From: Chitinophaga varians
GTDB taxonomy: Bacteria > Bacteroidota > Bacteroidia > Chitinophagales > Chitinophagaceae
Assembly: GCF_014529945.1 (NCBI RefSeq)
Contig: NZ_JACVFB010000008.1
Span: forward strand, 310,001 to 374,000
Direction of reading: 5' to 3'
DNA: 64,000 nucleotides
Within the stretch, counting starts at the first letter, position 1. Every line of letters begins with the position of its first letter. A model generated the notes under the pieces. The model was not told the origin of the DNA and ran no database searches. It saw nothing but the letters and a program-made list of their open reading frames with translations. A program made the translations under genes and the position numbers. Shown here piece by piece: positions 54,379-62,528 of the stretch.

Positions 54379-55560
54379 TTATGGTCGTTGTGTGTTTGTT
54401 TCCCTGAAAATGGCTTCCAGTATCCTGCGATCGGCATCTCCCAGCTGATGGCCTTTGAAGCCCATCCAGGCTGCTGCGTCCCGCAACGCCTCCGGCAACC
54501 GGTAACCGGTCATCCCCACCTGATGCCCCCAACTGAAGGAAGACAGAAAAACAGGTGGAAATCCGGCGCCGAAAATATTACAGGATACGCCCACCACTGT
54601 ACCGGTGTTCAACATGGTATTGATGCCGGTGCGACTATAATCGCCCATCATCACGCCACACTTCTGCCCCGCCGGCTCTGTATCCTGCCTGGCCTCCATC
54701 CACACTTTCACCACCCCCGCATTGTTTTTCACATTGGAACAGGTGGTATTGCCTCCAAGATTACACCATTCGCCAATCACCGCATCACCGATGTAACCAT
54801 CATGTGATTTATTGGAATAGCCGAAAAATACGCTGTTTTTGATTTCCCCGCCACCGATACAATAAGGTCCCAGCGTAGTGGCGCCGTATATTTTGGCGCC
54901 CATTTTTAAAACGGCCCCTTCTCCCATCGCCAGCGGTCCTCTGATAGTACACCCCTCCATAATAAGGGCGTTGCTGCCGATATAAATAGGACCGGTGGCA
55001 GCGTTAAGGATACTGCAGTGCACGGCGGCCCCCGGCTCCAGGAACACATTTTCAGGATGTGATACCTGGCAACCTTCCGGCAGCGGCGCAGAGGTACGCC
55101 CTTTGGTCAACAGCCGAAAATCGTCCCGGATGGCACGATCGTTCTGCAAAAAAATGTCCCAGGGCCTGAAAATACCAGCCACCGGGCCTGTATAATTCTT
55201 GCGACTGGCAGCGGGCAACAGGTGAACTTCCTTCCCCTGTACCACCTTCGCTACCAGATGGTTGTCTTTATATAATTCCTCATCCGGCCCCAAAGCCTGA
55301 ATGGCTGCCACCAGCTGCTCGTCGGGCATCAGGTGCCCGTTGATCAGCACGTTCATCACCACGTCATCTCCACGGCGCAGCGGAAACTTCTCCTGCAAAT
55401 GAGGTACGGTAAAATGACTGACACCTGTACCCAGCCAATGCTCCCACTTTTCCTGGAGGGTAAGAATTCCTACTCTGCAGGCTGCAATGGGTCTTGTATA
55501 CGTAAAGGGGTATAACAGGTTGCGTTCGGGCGTGTCGAAAAGAATGTAATGACGCTCCAT
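54379..55560 (-). CDS. GlmU-family protein (Bacteroidota alternative GlmU type)
   Basis: This 393-residue protein has an N-terminal part like the nucleotidyltransferase domain of the TIGR03991 alternative GlmU family (YILFDTPERNLLYPFTYTRP) but without the usual LxxGxGTxM pyrophosphorylase motif. The C-terminal ~190 residues form a left-handed beta-helix with hexapeptide repeats (GPIYIGSNALIMEGCTIRGP; GAVLKMGAKIYGATTLGP). It likely contributes to UDP-N-acetylglucosamine synthesis, though which half-reaction it performs cannot be settled from sequence. tpiA follows 18 bp later. Confidence 0.85.
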   Translation of the reverse strand: MERHYILFDTPERNLLYPFTYTRPIAACRVGILTLQEKWEHWLGTGVSHFTVPHLQEKFPLRRGDDVVMNVLINGHLMPDEQLVAAIQALGPDEELYKDNHLVAKVVQGKEVHLLPAASRKNYTGPVAGIFRPWDIFLQNDRAIRDDFRLLTKGRTSAPLPEGCQVSHPENVFLEPGAAVHCSILNAATGPIYIGSNALIMEGCTIRGPLAMGEGAVLKMGAKIYGATTLGPYCIGGGEIKNSVFFGYSNKSHDGYIGDAVIGEWCNLGGNTTCSNVKNNAGVVKVWMEARQDTEPAGQKCGVMMGDYSRTGINTMLNTGTVVGVSCNIFGAGFPPVFLSSFSWGHQVGMTGYRLPEALRDAAAWMGFKGHQLGDADRRILEAIFRETNTQRP

Positions 55561-55570
55561 AAGGGGTTAA

Positions 55571-55605
55571 AAATAAAAAATCCCATCGATAAGCCGATGG
55601 GATTC
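55571..55605 (-). terminator. terminator of rpmE2
   Basis: AATCCCATCG pairs with CGATGGGATT around a short loop, followed on the minus strand by TTTTATTTTT, between rpmE2 and the GlmU-family gene. Because no good promoter for the GlmU gene lies between, some read-through is likely. Confidence 0.85.
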
Positions 55606-55630
55606 TTTATAAAAATATTGTTGCAAACAA

Positions 55631-55882
55631 CTATGCTTTTTTAGCGTAGCGTTTGTTGAATTTGTCGATACGTCCTGCAGTATCCACCAACACATTCTTA
55701 CCAGTATAGAAAGGGTGAGAAGTATTGGAAATTTCCAACTTAATCAACGGATACTCATTGCCATCTTCCCACTTTACAGTTTCTTTGGAAGGAGCAGTGG
55801 AACGGCTTAAAAAGCTGTGTCCGTTTGACATATCTTTAAATACCACAAATCTGTAATTTTCCGGATGGATTCCCTGTTTCAT
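55631..55882 (-). CDS. rpmE2: ribosomal protein L31 type B
   Basis: This 83-residue protein starts [21 protein letters not shown] and ends with [11 protein letters not shown]. It has no CxxC zinc motif, so it is the type B (zinc-independent) form. The ATG at 55882 is chosen because it begins the family sequence; an upstream in-frame ATG would add 19 unrelated residues. A consensus promoter lies about 30 bp upstream. Confidence 0.96.
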   Translation of the reverse strand: MKQGIHPENYRFVVFKDMSNGHSFLSRSTAPSKETVKWEDGNEYPLIKLEISNTSHPFYTGKNVLVDTAGRIDKFNKRYAKKA

Positions 55883-55909
55883 ATCAAATATTATTGTAAA
55901 TACAGGGTG

Positions 55910-55940
55910 CAAAGGTAACCAAATTTCTTTAACACCCAAA
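55910..55940 (-). promoter_or_regulatory. consensus promoter of rpmE2
   Basis: On the minus strand TTTG (55937-55940), exactly 19 nt, then TACCTTTG (55910-55917): a full match to the Bacteroidota housekeeping promoter, giving a leader of about 20 nt. Confidence 0.8.
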
Positions 55941-55956
55941 GTTTATTATAAAAAAA

Positions 55957-56448
55957 TCAGGATTTCATATTGATATACTGTAATGGTATGCCCAGATTAG
56001 CTTCCCGGCATGCCTGTATAACATCCTGTAAATCATCTATTTTTTTGCCTGTTACGCGCACAATATCGTCCATAATGGCGGCCTGTACCTTTAATCCGGA
56101 ATCCTTGATCATCTTCACGATCTTTTTGGCATCTTCCTGTTTAATGCCATTTCGGATAGGTACTTCCTTTTTATATACTTTTCCACTCTGGTAAGCCTCT
56201 TTGCTCTGGTCATAAATGGTGGCTTCCAGCCCCTGACGCATGGAACGCGAGATCAGCACGTCCAACACCTGCCCCAGCTTCATATCACTGTCTACTTCTA
56301 TGTTCAGCACCAGATCTTTTTTGTTCAGTTCTATTACCACATGTGAGCCTTTGAAATCAAACCGGTTGGTGATCTCCTTTTTCACAGTGTTAACCGCATT
56401 ATCCAGTGTCTGTAAATCTACTTTGCTAACAATATCAAAGGACGGCAT
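55957..56448 (-). CDS. yajQ: YajQ family nucleotide-binding protein
   Basis: This 163-residue protein starts MPSFDIVSKVDLQTLDNAVN and contains ITNRFDFKGSHVVIEL and QGLEATIYDQSKEAYQSGKV, the conserved YajQ/UPF0234 blocks. The fold is two ferredoxin-like domains; some members bind cyclic di-GMP or nucleic acid. It sits between rpmE2 and the DUF2807 gene, with a TATATTTG -7 element at 56475-56482. Confidence 0.94.
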   Translation of the reverse strand: MPSFDIVSKVDLQTLDNAVNTVKKEITNRFDFKGSHVVIELNKKDLVLNIEVDSDMKLGQVLDVLISRSMRQGLEATIYDQSKEAYQSGKVYKKEVPIRNGIKQEDAKKIVKMIKDSGLKVQAAIMDDIVRVTGKKIDDLQDVIQACREANLGIPLQYINMKS

Positions 56449-56483
56449 AATTCATTTTTTTTATCTTGGAACGACAAATATAG

Positions 56484-56513
56484 AAAAGAAAAAGCAGGTA
56501 GTGAACTACCTGC
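56484..56513 (-). terminator. terminator of the 56545-57279 gene
   Basis: GCAGGTAGT-GA-ACTACCTGC is a perfect 9-bp stem, followed on the minus strand by TTTTTCTTTT. It ends the DUF2807 gene, and the yajQ -7 element lies directly after it. Confidence 0.9.
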
Positions 56514-56544
56514 CCGACATATATAAATCTAAATCTAAAAAAAA

Positions 56545-57279
56545 TTAAATCTGGCGTACGTTGCCCATGCCGGAAACGGACTGGTTCACGGTCGGATTTC
56601 CTTTATATTTTACCTTACCCACACCGGATACGCTGACATTCAGCTTTTTTGCCACCGCTACTTTTGCTTCTCCACTACCGGAAATACCTATTTCCGCCTC
56701 ATCGGTCTGAAAATCCAGCGCTTCAATGTTAGCAGCACCGGAAGCGTGGTAAGACACTCTCTGGCAGCTCCCTTTCAGATCAACCTTGCTCGCACCGGAC
56801 ATGCCCACTTCCAGATTCCGGGCGTTGAGGTCCAGGTCGGCATGAGTGGCACCACTGAAATCCAGCTTCAGATTGTCTGAGTTGATCCGTCCTTTACCGG
56901 TATAGCTGCAGGCGCCGCTGGCCGACAACTTCTTTACCTGCTGTATGGTAATGTGCACAATGATCTTTTTGCTGGGGTCAATGTTTACACCTCTGCGGGT
57001 AGTTATTTCCAGCTCGCTGCCGGAAACGTTGGTTTCAATGTAAGGCAGCAGATTCTCTTCTGCTTCTATCTGAATACTGTTGGTGCTGCCTTGCTGCAGT
57101 TCTACATGGTACACGCCACCGGTAGAAATTTTGTCAAAATTACCGGCGGTACGGCTTTCCGTTTTCATTTGGCCGTTTCCTCTGATACGCTCATTGCGCA
57201 TGTTGGTGAAAGAGGCCAGTAACACGATGAGCGCTAACAAAAAGGACGCTGGTACTACATACTTAAAGAATGTTTTCAT
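56545..57279 (-). CDS. head GIN domain (DUF2807) exported protein
   Basis: This 244-residue protein has an N-terminal hydrophobic signal or anchor (YVVPASFLLALIVLLASF), then the beta-helix-like repeats of DUF2807 (ISTGGVYHVELQQGSTNSI; ISGSGEAKVAVAKKLNVSV and SGVGKVKYKGNPTVN). These head GIN domains are surface-exposed in Bacteroidota and of unknown function. A related gene lies upstream at 57354-58436 with similar strand-rich repeats; together with the sigma and anti-sigma genes they form one minus-strand run. Confidence 0.85.
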   Translation of the reverse strand: MKTFFKYVVPASFLLALIVLLASFTNMRNERIRGNGQMKTESRTAGNFDKISTGGVYHVELQQGSTNSIQIEAEENLLPYIETNVSGSELEITTRRGVNIDPSKKIIVHITIQQVKKLSASGACSYTGKGRINSDNLKLDFSGATHADLDLNARNLEVGMSGASKVDLKGSCQRVSYHASGAANIEALDFQTDEAEIGISGSGEAKVAVAKKLNVSVSGVGKVKYKGNPTVNQSVSGMGNVRQI

Positions 57280-57353
57280 GTGGATTTTTTTAGAAATGAT
57301 TTATAATCAGGTTTTAGAATGGACTTCGTTGTGAATACAATATCAGATGAAGA

Positions 57354-58436
57354 TCAATAAGCATTCAGGCTGGCGTCGGAATTGGTGCCTTTTATCTTAA
57401 TGACCGGCGATCCTTCGCTGCCACCACCCGACTGTGCTTTATAGATCAGGGTGCTGGATGTTTTATTGGAATTTACGTTTTTCAGTTCCAGGCCACCGGT
57501 GCCCAGGTCTCCATTTACTATCACCACATCCAGTTGCAGCGGTAACTTACGCGGCAGGTTCATCTTCAGATCGGAGAAAGTCAGTATCAGATCGGCGCCT
57601 TTAAAGCCCGGCACCACCTTTTTGATGTTCAGGTCTCCATACGTGATCTTCATGGAGATATCATTCACCAGGTCACCAATATTGGTATCTGAAAAGGCGA
57701 CATGGCCATTTACCCGTTCTACCCGCTGTATCTTATAATCATCATAATTGGCGGCCAGCTTCAGCGTTCCCAGATTGGTAACGGTATAATTGCTGTAGTT
57801 GGAGCTGACGTCCAGCAGGTCCAGCTGCTCTGCTTTCAGGCTGGAATAATTACCCTTCAGCACCACTTTGTTGGCTTTACCGATGCGGCCCCTGTCGCAA
57901 TAGTTGAGTTTTAACTGCAGGTCTGCTGCGTCACGGATATCATAAGAGCAATAGTTGAGTGACAGCTCTGCCGGGAAATTGAATTTATCGGCTACCACGT
58001 CTCCGAAGTTGTTCTCTACCTTCAGCCTGGCAAGGCTTTCAGGAATAAACACATCGTAGTCTATATTCACATAGTCTTTGGAATCTTTTTTACCGCCCCA
58101 GGAAAACCAGGACCCGCCTGATTTGGATGGTGCATAGGAAGTAGTGATGGACACGTTGGCGCCGTTTTGGTTGGCATCAATATTCACGCTTTCGGCGATT
58201 CCCTGTGCTTCCTCATCATTTTTACCAAAGCCGGTAACAGTGATGGCCGCTTTGATTTCATTTTTATTCCAGATGTGGAATACCACCTTACCATATTTGT
58301 TGCTCAGGCTGAAAGCCGCGCCGGCACTAACGGTGAATTCTTTGCGGATGGTTTTTTTATACGTTACGTCGCCATTAGTGGCAAAAGTGAACAGCGGCAA
58401 TACAAGGCATAACAGCAAATTAAATTTCAGCTTCAT
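57354..58436 (-). CDS. exported beta-rich DUF4097/DUF2807-like protein
   Basis: This 360-residue protein starts at the ATG at 58436, which gives a clean signal peptide (MKLKFNLLLCLVLPLFTFA). The mature part is dominated by short strands (LKVENNFGDVVADKFNFP, LKLAANYDDYKIQRVER, MKITYGDLNIKKVVPGFKG), as in adhesin-like bacterial beta-helix families. It overlaps the end of the anti-sigma gene by 17 bp, so translation is coupled. Function is unknown; a surface-stress or adhesion target of the upstream sigma factor is plausible. Confidence 0.8.
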   Translation of the reverse strand: MKLKFNLLLCLVLPLFTFATNGDVTYKKTIRKEFTVSAGAAFSLSNKYGKVVFHIWNKNEIKAAITVTGFGKNDEEAQGIAESVNIDANQNGANVSITTSYAPSKSGGSWFSWGGKKDSKDYVNIDYDVFIPESLARLKVENNFGDVVADKFNFPAELSLNYCSYDIRDAADLQLKLNYCDRGRIGKANKVVLKGNYSSLKAEQLDLLDVSSNYSNYTVTNLGTLKLAANYDDYKIQRVERVNGHVAFSDTNIGDLVNDISMKITYGDLNIKKVVPGFKGADLILTFSDLKMNLPRKLPLQLDVVIVNGDLGTGGLELKNVNSNKTSSTLIYKAQSGGGSEGSPVIKIKGTNSDASLNAY

Positions 58437-58980
58437 ATTGTTTTTTTGTGTGAGTAGTGGGAGCTGCGTGTTTTTCATGCAACTCTTCGAGGATTTTGTC
58501 AAGCAGCTCCAGTTTGAGCTGATAATAACGGATCATGGCGCCCCGGATTCTTTGGTTGCCCGGATTGTTTTTCAGCTCATTCTCCAGTGTTTTATAGGTA
58601 TCATTACGTAACTGCAATTCTTGTCGCGCTGCACTGTCAAGCCCCAGCTCTTCGGCGGGATAGGCATTGATCAGCTCCAGTTTTTCATTGATACGATTGG
58701 AATAATACACTTTGGCGTCCTGCATTTCCGGTATCACGACAGCAAGGTCCTGTTGTTGCTGTTGTTTATGCTTCGCGAAATAAAACAGTACGGCGGCGTT
58801 GACCAGCAATACTGCGATAACGGCGGCTTTAAACCAGTTTTTGCCCAGCATCGAAACCACGCTGCCTTTACGGCCTCCCTCCAACTCTCTTTCCAACGCG
58901 TCCCACACGCGCGGTGAAGGTCCGGGTTCTTCAAATGCCCCCCGGTGCTGTTGGATAAAACTTTCAAAATTTTCCGGCAT
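58420..58980 (-). CDS. putative anti-sigma factor (single-pass membrane protein)
   Basis: This 186-residue protein has an N-terminal cytoplasmic part (~1-50), one transmembrane helix (AAVIAVLLVNAAVLFYFA, ~52-69) and a periplasmic helical part with QQQQQ and LELLDKILEELHEKH. It starts with an ATG overlapping the sigma stop (TAATG) and lacks a canonical ZAS zinc motif. Position and topology make it the likely regulator of the sigma factor. Direct family evidence is weak. Confidence 0.75.
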   Translation of the reverse strand: MPENFESFIQQHRGAFEEPGPSPRVWDALERELEGGRKGSVVSMLGKNWFKAAVIAVLLVNAAVLFYFAKHKQQQQQDLAVVIPEMQDAKVYYSNRINEKLELINAYPAEELGLDSAARQELQLRNDTYKTLENELKNNPGNQRIRGAMIRYYQLKLELLDKILEELHEKHAAPTTHTKKQYEAEI

Positions 58981-59546
58981 TAACGAATAAGATTTTGCTG
59001 TTTTACAATTTGTCTTACTTTCTCCTTTGCCCGCATGTACTGGGTTTTTACGGTAGATTCCGTAATGCCCATCATGTCGGCAATCTCACGGTGGGAGTAC
59101 TCTTCAAACAGATAGAGGTTCAGTACAGTGCGGTATCCCTGTGGCAGTCCATGGATCGCTGATTTAACAGCGGACACGGTCCAGGTGAAGGAATCCTCGT
59201 CTATACCTGCTTCTTCTGCTACTTCCACTTCTTCCACTTCTTCAAAGTACACTTTTTTCTTTCTGAGATTATTCAGGCAGTGGTTCACCACTATCCTTTT
59301 AATCCACGCTGTTACACTCGCTTCCCGCTCCAGCTTGCCAATGTTACGGTGTACCTGTATGAAGGCTTCCTGTAAGGTGTCTTCCGCATCACTAACGTTA
59401 CCCGTCATACGCAAACAGATGTTGTACATGGCAGCAGCATAAGCATTATACAGTTCGCGAAATGCGCGAACATCCCCTCTTTTGCAGCGGTCTATTACAT
59501 TCCCGTCTAATTGCGTCTGATTCAAGTTATTGGCTGATGCTTTCAT
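58980..59546 (-). CDS. ECF-type RNA polymerase sigma factor
   Basis: This 188-residue sigma factor has region 2 (RCKRGDVRAFRELYNAYAAAMYNICL; DAEDTLQEAFIQVHRNI) and region 4 (GYRTVLNLYLFEEYSHREIADMMGITESTVKTQ). A Glu/Val-rich insert lies between regions 2 and 4. It heads a run of four minus-strand genes: sigma, anti-sigma, and two beta-rich surface proteins, which are the probable targets of this sigma factor. Confidence 0.94.
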   Translation of the reverse strand: MKASANNLNQTQLDGNVIDRCKRGDVRAFRELYNAYAAAMYNICLRMTGNVSDAEDTLQEAFIQVHRNIGKLEREASVTAWIKRIVVNHCLNNLRKKKVYFEEVEEVEVAEEAGIDEDSFTWTVSAVKSAIHGLPQGYRTVLNLYLFEEYSHREIADMMGITESTVKTQYMRAKEKVRQIVKQQNLIR

Positions 59547-59865
59547 TATAAAGACAATGATTGTAAAAAAGGTTGCATGTAGTAAGGCCGTTCTTTTGAA
59601 ATTTTTTACGACTGATACGCAAGACCCGTCAAAAAATTAGACTTAAATATCTAATTATAAATATTTTATATAGATATATACCTGTAATGTCTCCTTAAAA
59701 ATTTTTTATAAAATTACCGGGAAGCGTGCTTTTCCTGTTTTAAAATCCACCAAACCCTGCTTTTTTGTGACGAAAACTCATTTTTTAGATAATCCGGGTA
59801 TAAAACGCAGCCCTGACGAAAAGGGCCGCGTTTTTCCATCCTTATATATACCTAAAAAACCATCT
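59547..59865. other. intergenic region (319 bp)
   Basis: This AT-rich spacer holds the promoter side of the sigma gene and, in its distal 130 bp, a copy of the same downstream segment found at 62390-62528 after the second receptor, including the receptor terminator. No gene was seen in it. Confidence 0.6.
59802..59836 (-). terminator. terminator of the first beta-barrel receptor
   Basis: On the minus strand AACGC(G)GCCC pairs with GGGC(T)GCGTT around a nine-base loop, followed by TTTTA. The second copy after the paralogous gene keeps the stem with compensating base changes. Confidence 0.75.
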
Positions 59866-62340
59866 TTAGTTTCCTCCTTTAACACGGTTTTGCTCTGCTT
59901 CCAGGCCGGTCTGACGATTACGGGCTGCTTTCACATTATTGTTGCCGAAACGATAGTTGAAAGAAAGCCGTACCTGCCGTGAATCCCATCTGTTGAATAC
60001 GGAGGTGGTGCGGCCCACATTCTCAAAAGACCCGCGGAAATAATTCGTTCTGAACACATCGGTGACGCCCAGCTTCACGGAACCCTTGCCCTTCAGCACT
60101 TTCTGCTGTGCGCCCAGGTCCAGGCCATACATCGCTTTCATTCTGAACAGCCCTTCATCCGCTACCTGCGGAGAAACATAGAAGAAAACAGCTTCCGCGC
60201 TCAGGTCCTTCGTGAGGGTGAAAGTCTGCTGGGTGCGTCCAAAGAAACCTACTGATGACAGTTTCACGTTGTTCTTATCTACCACGGTTTCGTACATATT
60301 ATAGGAGAGTGACACCGTAGTAAAAGACGTCCACCATTTGGTGATAGGCACCGGAGCAGAAATGTTCAGGTTGAAAACATCTGACTTGGCGACGTTCTGA
60401 TACCGGTAGCGAATAGCTGATGTATCTCCGCTCACCGGGTCTACGGCCGCTTCCAGAATCTTGGTCATCATATCCTTCGTATGAGTATATGCCAGTGAAG
60501 TGGTCAGAAACTCCTTAAATGTATGGGTGATCTCAAAGTTGTTGGAGTACTGTGGCTTCAGGCCCGGATTACCGGCAATCCTGGTATAGCGGTCCAGGTA
60601 AAACTCAAACGGATTGAGCTCTTCGTAGTCCGGACGTTGGATACGACGGCTGTAAGTCAGGCCCAGCGTATTGCTCTTGTTCAGCTGATAACTCACAGCA
60701 GCACTGGGGAACAGGTTAAAGTAACTGGAATCGTTCCTGACTACCTGTGCCTGTTGATCTTTGGTAAAGGCTGAATTACCGTTGATATGTGTTTGCTCCC
60801 CACGCAGCCCCACTTGTACATATACCTTTTTGAATTGTTTGTTGATATTGATATACGCTGCATTGATGTTCTCCTTATATATGAAGTGGTTGGAGCGCCG
60901 TTCGTCCTTAATCCAGTTGCCGGTACGCAGTGAATCAAAGCGGGCATCGTTGTCAGTCGTCACGAAGCTGATCTTAGCACCGGCTTCCAGTTTAGCTCCA
61001 CCTTTTAAAGGATGTACATAGTCAACTTTAGCAGATTTGATGTCGATGCTGGAAGGTTGGGCATTACGGGAAGTATCGCTGCCCAGCACACCTTTATCGG
61101 CACCATCGCGGTTAATGGCGAAGATGGAAGCATTCAGCTGCTGCGTGATACGGGCATAGTCCAGATCAATGTTCAGCTCTTTACCGGTAGAATCCAGGAT
61201 ACCGCGGTAGTTCAGATTGTAGGCCCCACGCTGCCATCTGCCGCTTTCTCCGGTGTTGGTATGCAGGATGGAGTCGATCAGGTTACCGTTACCAATTTTA
61301 GTGACAGCATCACTGAACATATTACGGTCACGGCGACTCACATCAGCCATTACTCCGAGTGTATGATTTTTGGAGATGAAATAATCCACCCCAAGTTTAC
61401 CACCGTGATAATCAGATTTGTGGTCTGTGCCCGTCAGCTGATCAAATACCTGATACCGGCCTTCGTTGGTCATGGTGCGGTATAACCCCAAATCCTGCTC
61501 TTGTCTGCGATAGTTATAATTATAGGAACCAAAGATGTTTACTTTTTCGTTGCGGTGGTTCAGGTTAAGCGCGCCGTTAGCGCGGTTGTTGATCCCCCGG
61601 ACGAGACCCAGATTCAGATTGCCGTTGGTGCCGTAGTTCTTATTCTTTTTCAGTTTCAGATTGATGATACCGGCATTACCGGCAGCATCATATTTGGCGG
61701 AAGGATTGGCGATCAGTTCTATCTGTTCGAGGTTGGAAGCCGGCATGCTTTTCAGCAGCTCAGCCACATCCTGTGAAGTCATATTGGTGGGTTTACCATC
61801 AATCATGATCACGACGCCGCTCTTTCCTTTCATGGAGATATTACCGTCTTTATCTACGTTGATGGTAGGTGATTTCTCCAGTACTTCCATGGCATTACCG
61901 CCGGCGGCGGTGATACTGCTTTCCACGTTCACCACCATTTTATCTGCTTTCTGCTCTATGAAAGGCTTGCGGGCAGTCACGTCTACTGCTTTCAGGCTTT
62001 TGGAAGCGGCTTCCATGGCGAGGGAAGGAACCGTTACGGTGGTAGTGCCCACCACAAAAGATTTACTGTAAGCCTTGTTCATTCCTACGGCAGCTGCCGC
62101 GATCAGGTACTTACCTTGTTTTATCTGTTCAAATTCATATTTACCGTTGATATCTGCAATGGCTCCTTTTACGAGAGAAGAATCGCCAGCCTTTAATAAA
62201 GTAATGGTGGCAAATTCTACTGGTTGCTCGCCGGTACGGACTACTTTACCGGCCACTTTAGGTCCGTTTTGTGCCTGGGAAGTTAACACGGCGCTTACCA
62301 TTCCTGCTGTTAGTGCAAACGCTGTCAAAATTGATTTCAT
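59866..62340 (-). CDS. outer membrane beta-barrel receptor family protein (copy 1)
   Basis: This 824-residue protein has a signal peptide (~1-23), a carboxypeptidase-like N-terminal domain (KVAGKVVRTGEQPVEFATITL), a plug-like part (DKDGNISMKGKSGVVIMIDGKPTNM) and a long outer-membrane beta-barrel ending with a C-terminal domain. This architecture matches the OMP_b-brl_3 TonB-receptor-like family. A second highly similar gene (62529 to the right edge) is in tandem, same orientation. Function, substrate and any partner lipoprotein are unknown. Confidence 0.93.
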   Translation of the reverse strand: MKSILTAFALTAGMVSAVLTSQAQNGPKVAGKVVRTGEQPVEFATITLLKAGDSSLVKGAIADINGKYEFEQIKQGKYLIAAAAVGMNKAYSKSFVVGTTTVTVPSLAMEAASKSLKAVDVTARKPFIEQKADKMVVNVESSITAAGGNAMEVLEKSPTINVDKDGNISMKGKSGVVIMIDGKPTNMTSQDVAELLKSMPASNLEQIELIANPSAKYDAAGNAGIINLKLKKNKNYGTNGNLNLGLVRGINNRANGALNLNHRNEKVNIFGSYNYNYRRQEQDLGLYRTMTNEGRYQVFDQLTGTDHKSDYHGGKLGVDYFISKNHTLGVMADVSRRDRNMFSDAVTKIGNGNLIDSILHTNTGESGRWQRGAYNLNYRGILDSTGKELNIDLDYARITQQLNASIFAINRDGADKGVLGSDTSRNAQPSSIDIKSAKVDYVHPLKGGAKLEAGAKISFVTTDNDARFDSLRTGNWIKDERRSNHFIYKENINAAYININKQFKKVYVQVGLRGEQTHINGNSAFTKDQQAQVVRNDSSYFNLFPSAAVSYQLNKSNTLGLTYSRRIQRPDYEELNPFEFYLDRYTRIAGNPGLKPQYSNNFEITHTFKEFLTTSLAYTHTKDMMTKILEAAVDPVSGDTSAIRYRYQNVAKSDVFNLNISAPVPITKWWTSFTTVSLSYNMYETVVDKNNVKLSSVGFFGRTQQTFTLTKDLSAEAVFFYVSPQVADEGLFRMKAMYGLDLGAQQKVLKGKGSVKLGVTDVFRTNYFRGSFENVGRTTSVFNRWDSRQVRLSFNYRFGNNNVKAARNRQTGLEAEQNRVKGGN

Positions 62341-62465
62341 ACAAGAGAGGATTTAGAATTTTTCTGGTTTCAGATTTAAAATTATCGGGAAGCAGGTATT
62401 TCCAATTTTAAAATCCACCAAATCCTGCTTTTTTGTGACGAACAGCTATTTTCAGGTGAGGTAAA

Positions 62466-62498
62466 AGACGCAGCTCTGGCGAAAAGAGCCGCGTTTTT
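62466..62498 (-). terminator. terminator of the second beta-barrel receptor
   Basis: On the minus strand ACGC(G)GCTCT pairs with AGAGC(T)GCGT, then T residues. Relative to the copy at 59802, the stem changes GCCC/GGGC to GCTC/GAGC while staying paired. Confidence 0.75.
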
Positions 62499-62528
62499 CC
62501 ATCCTTATATATACCTAAAAAACCATCG

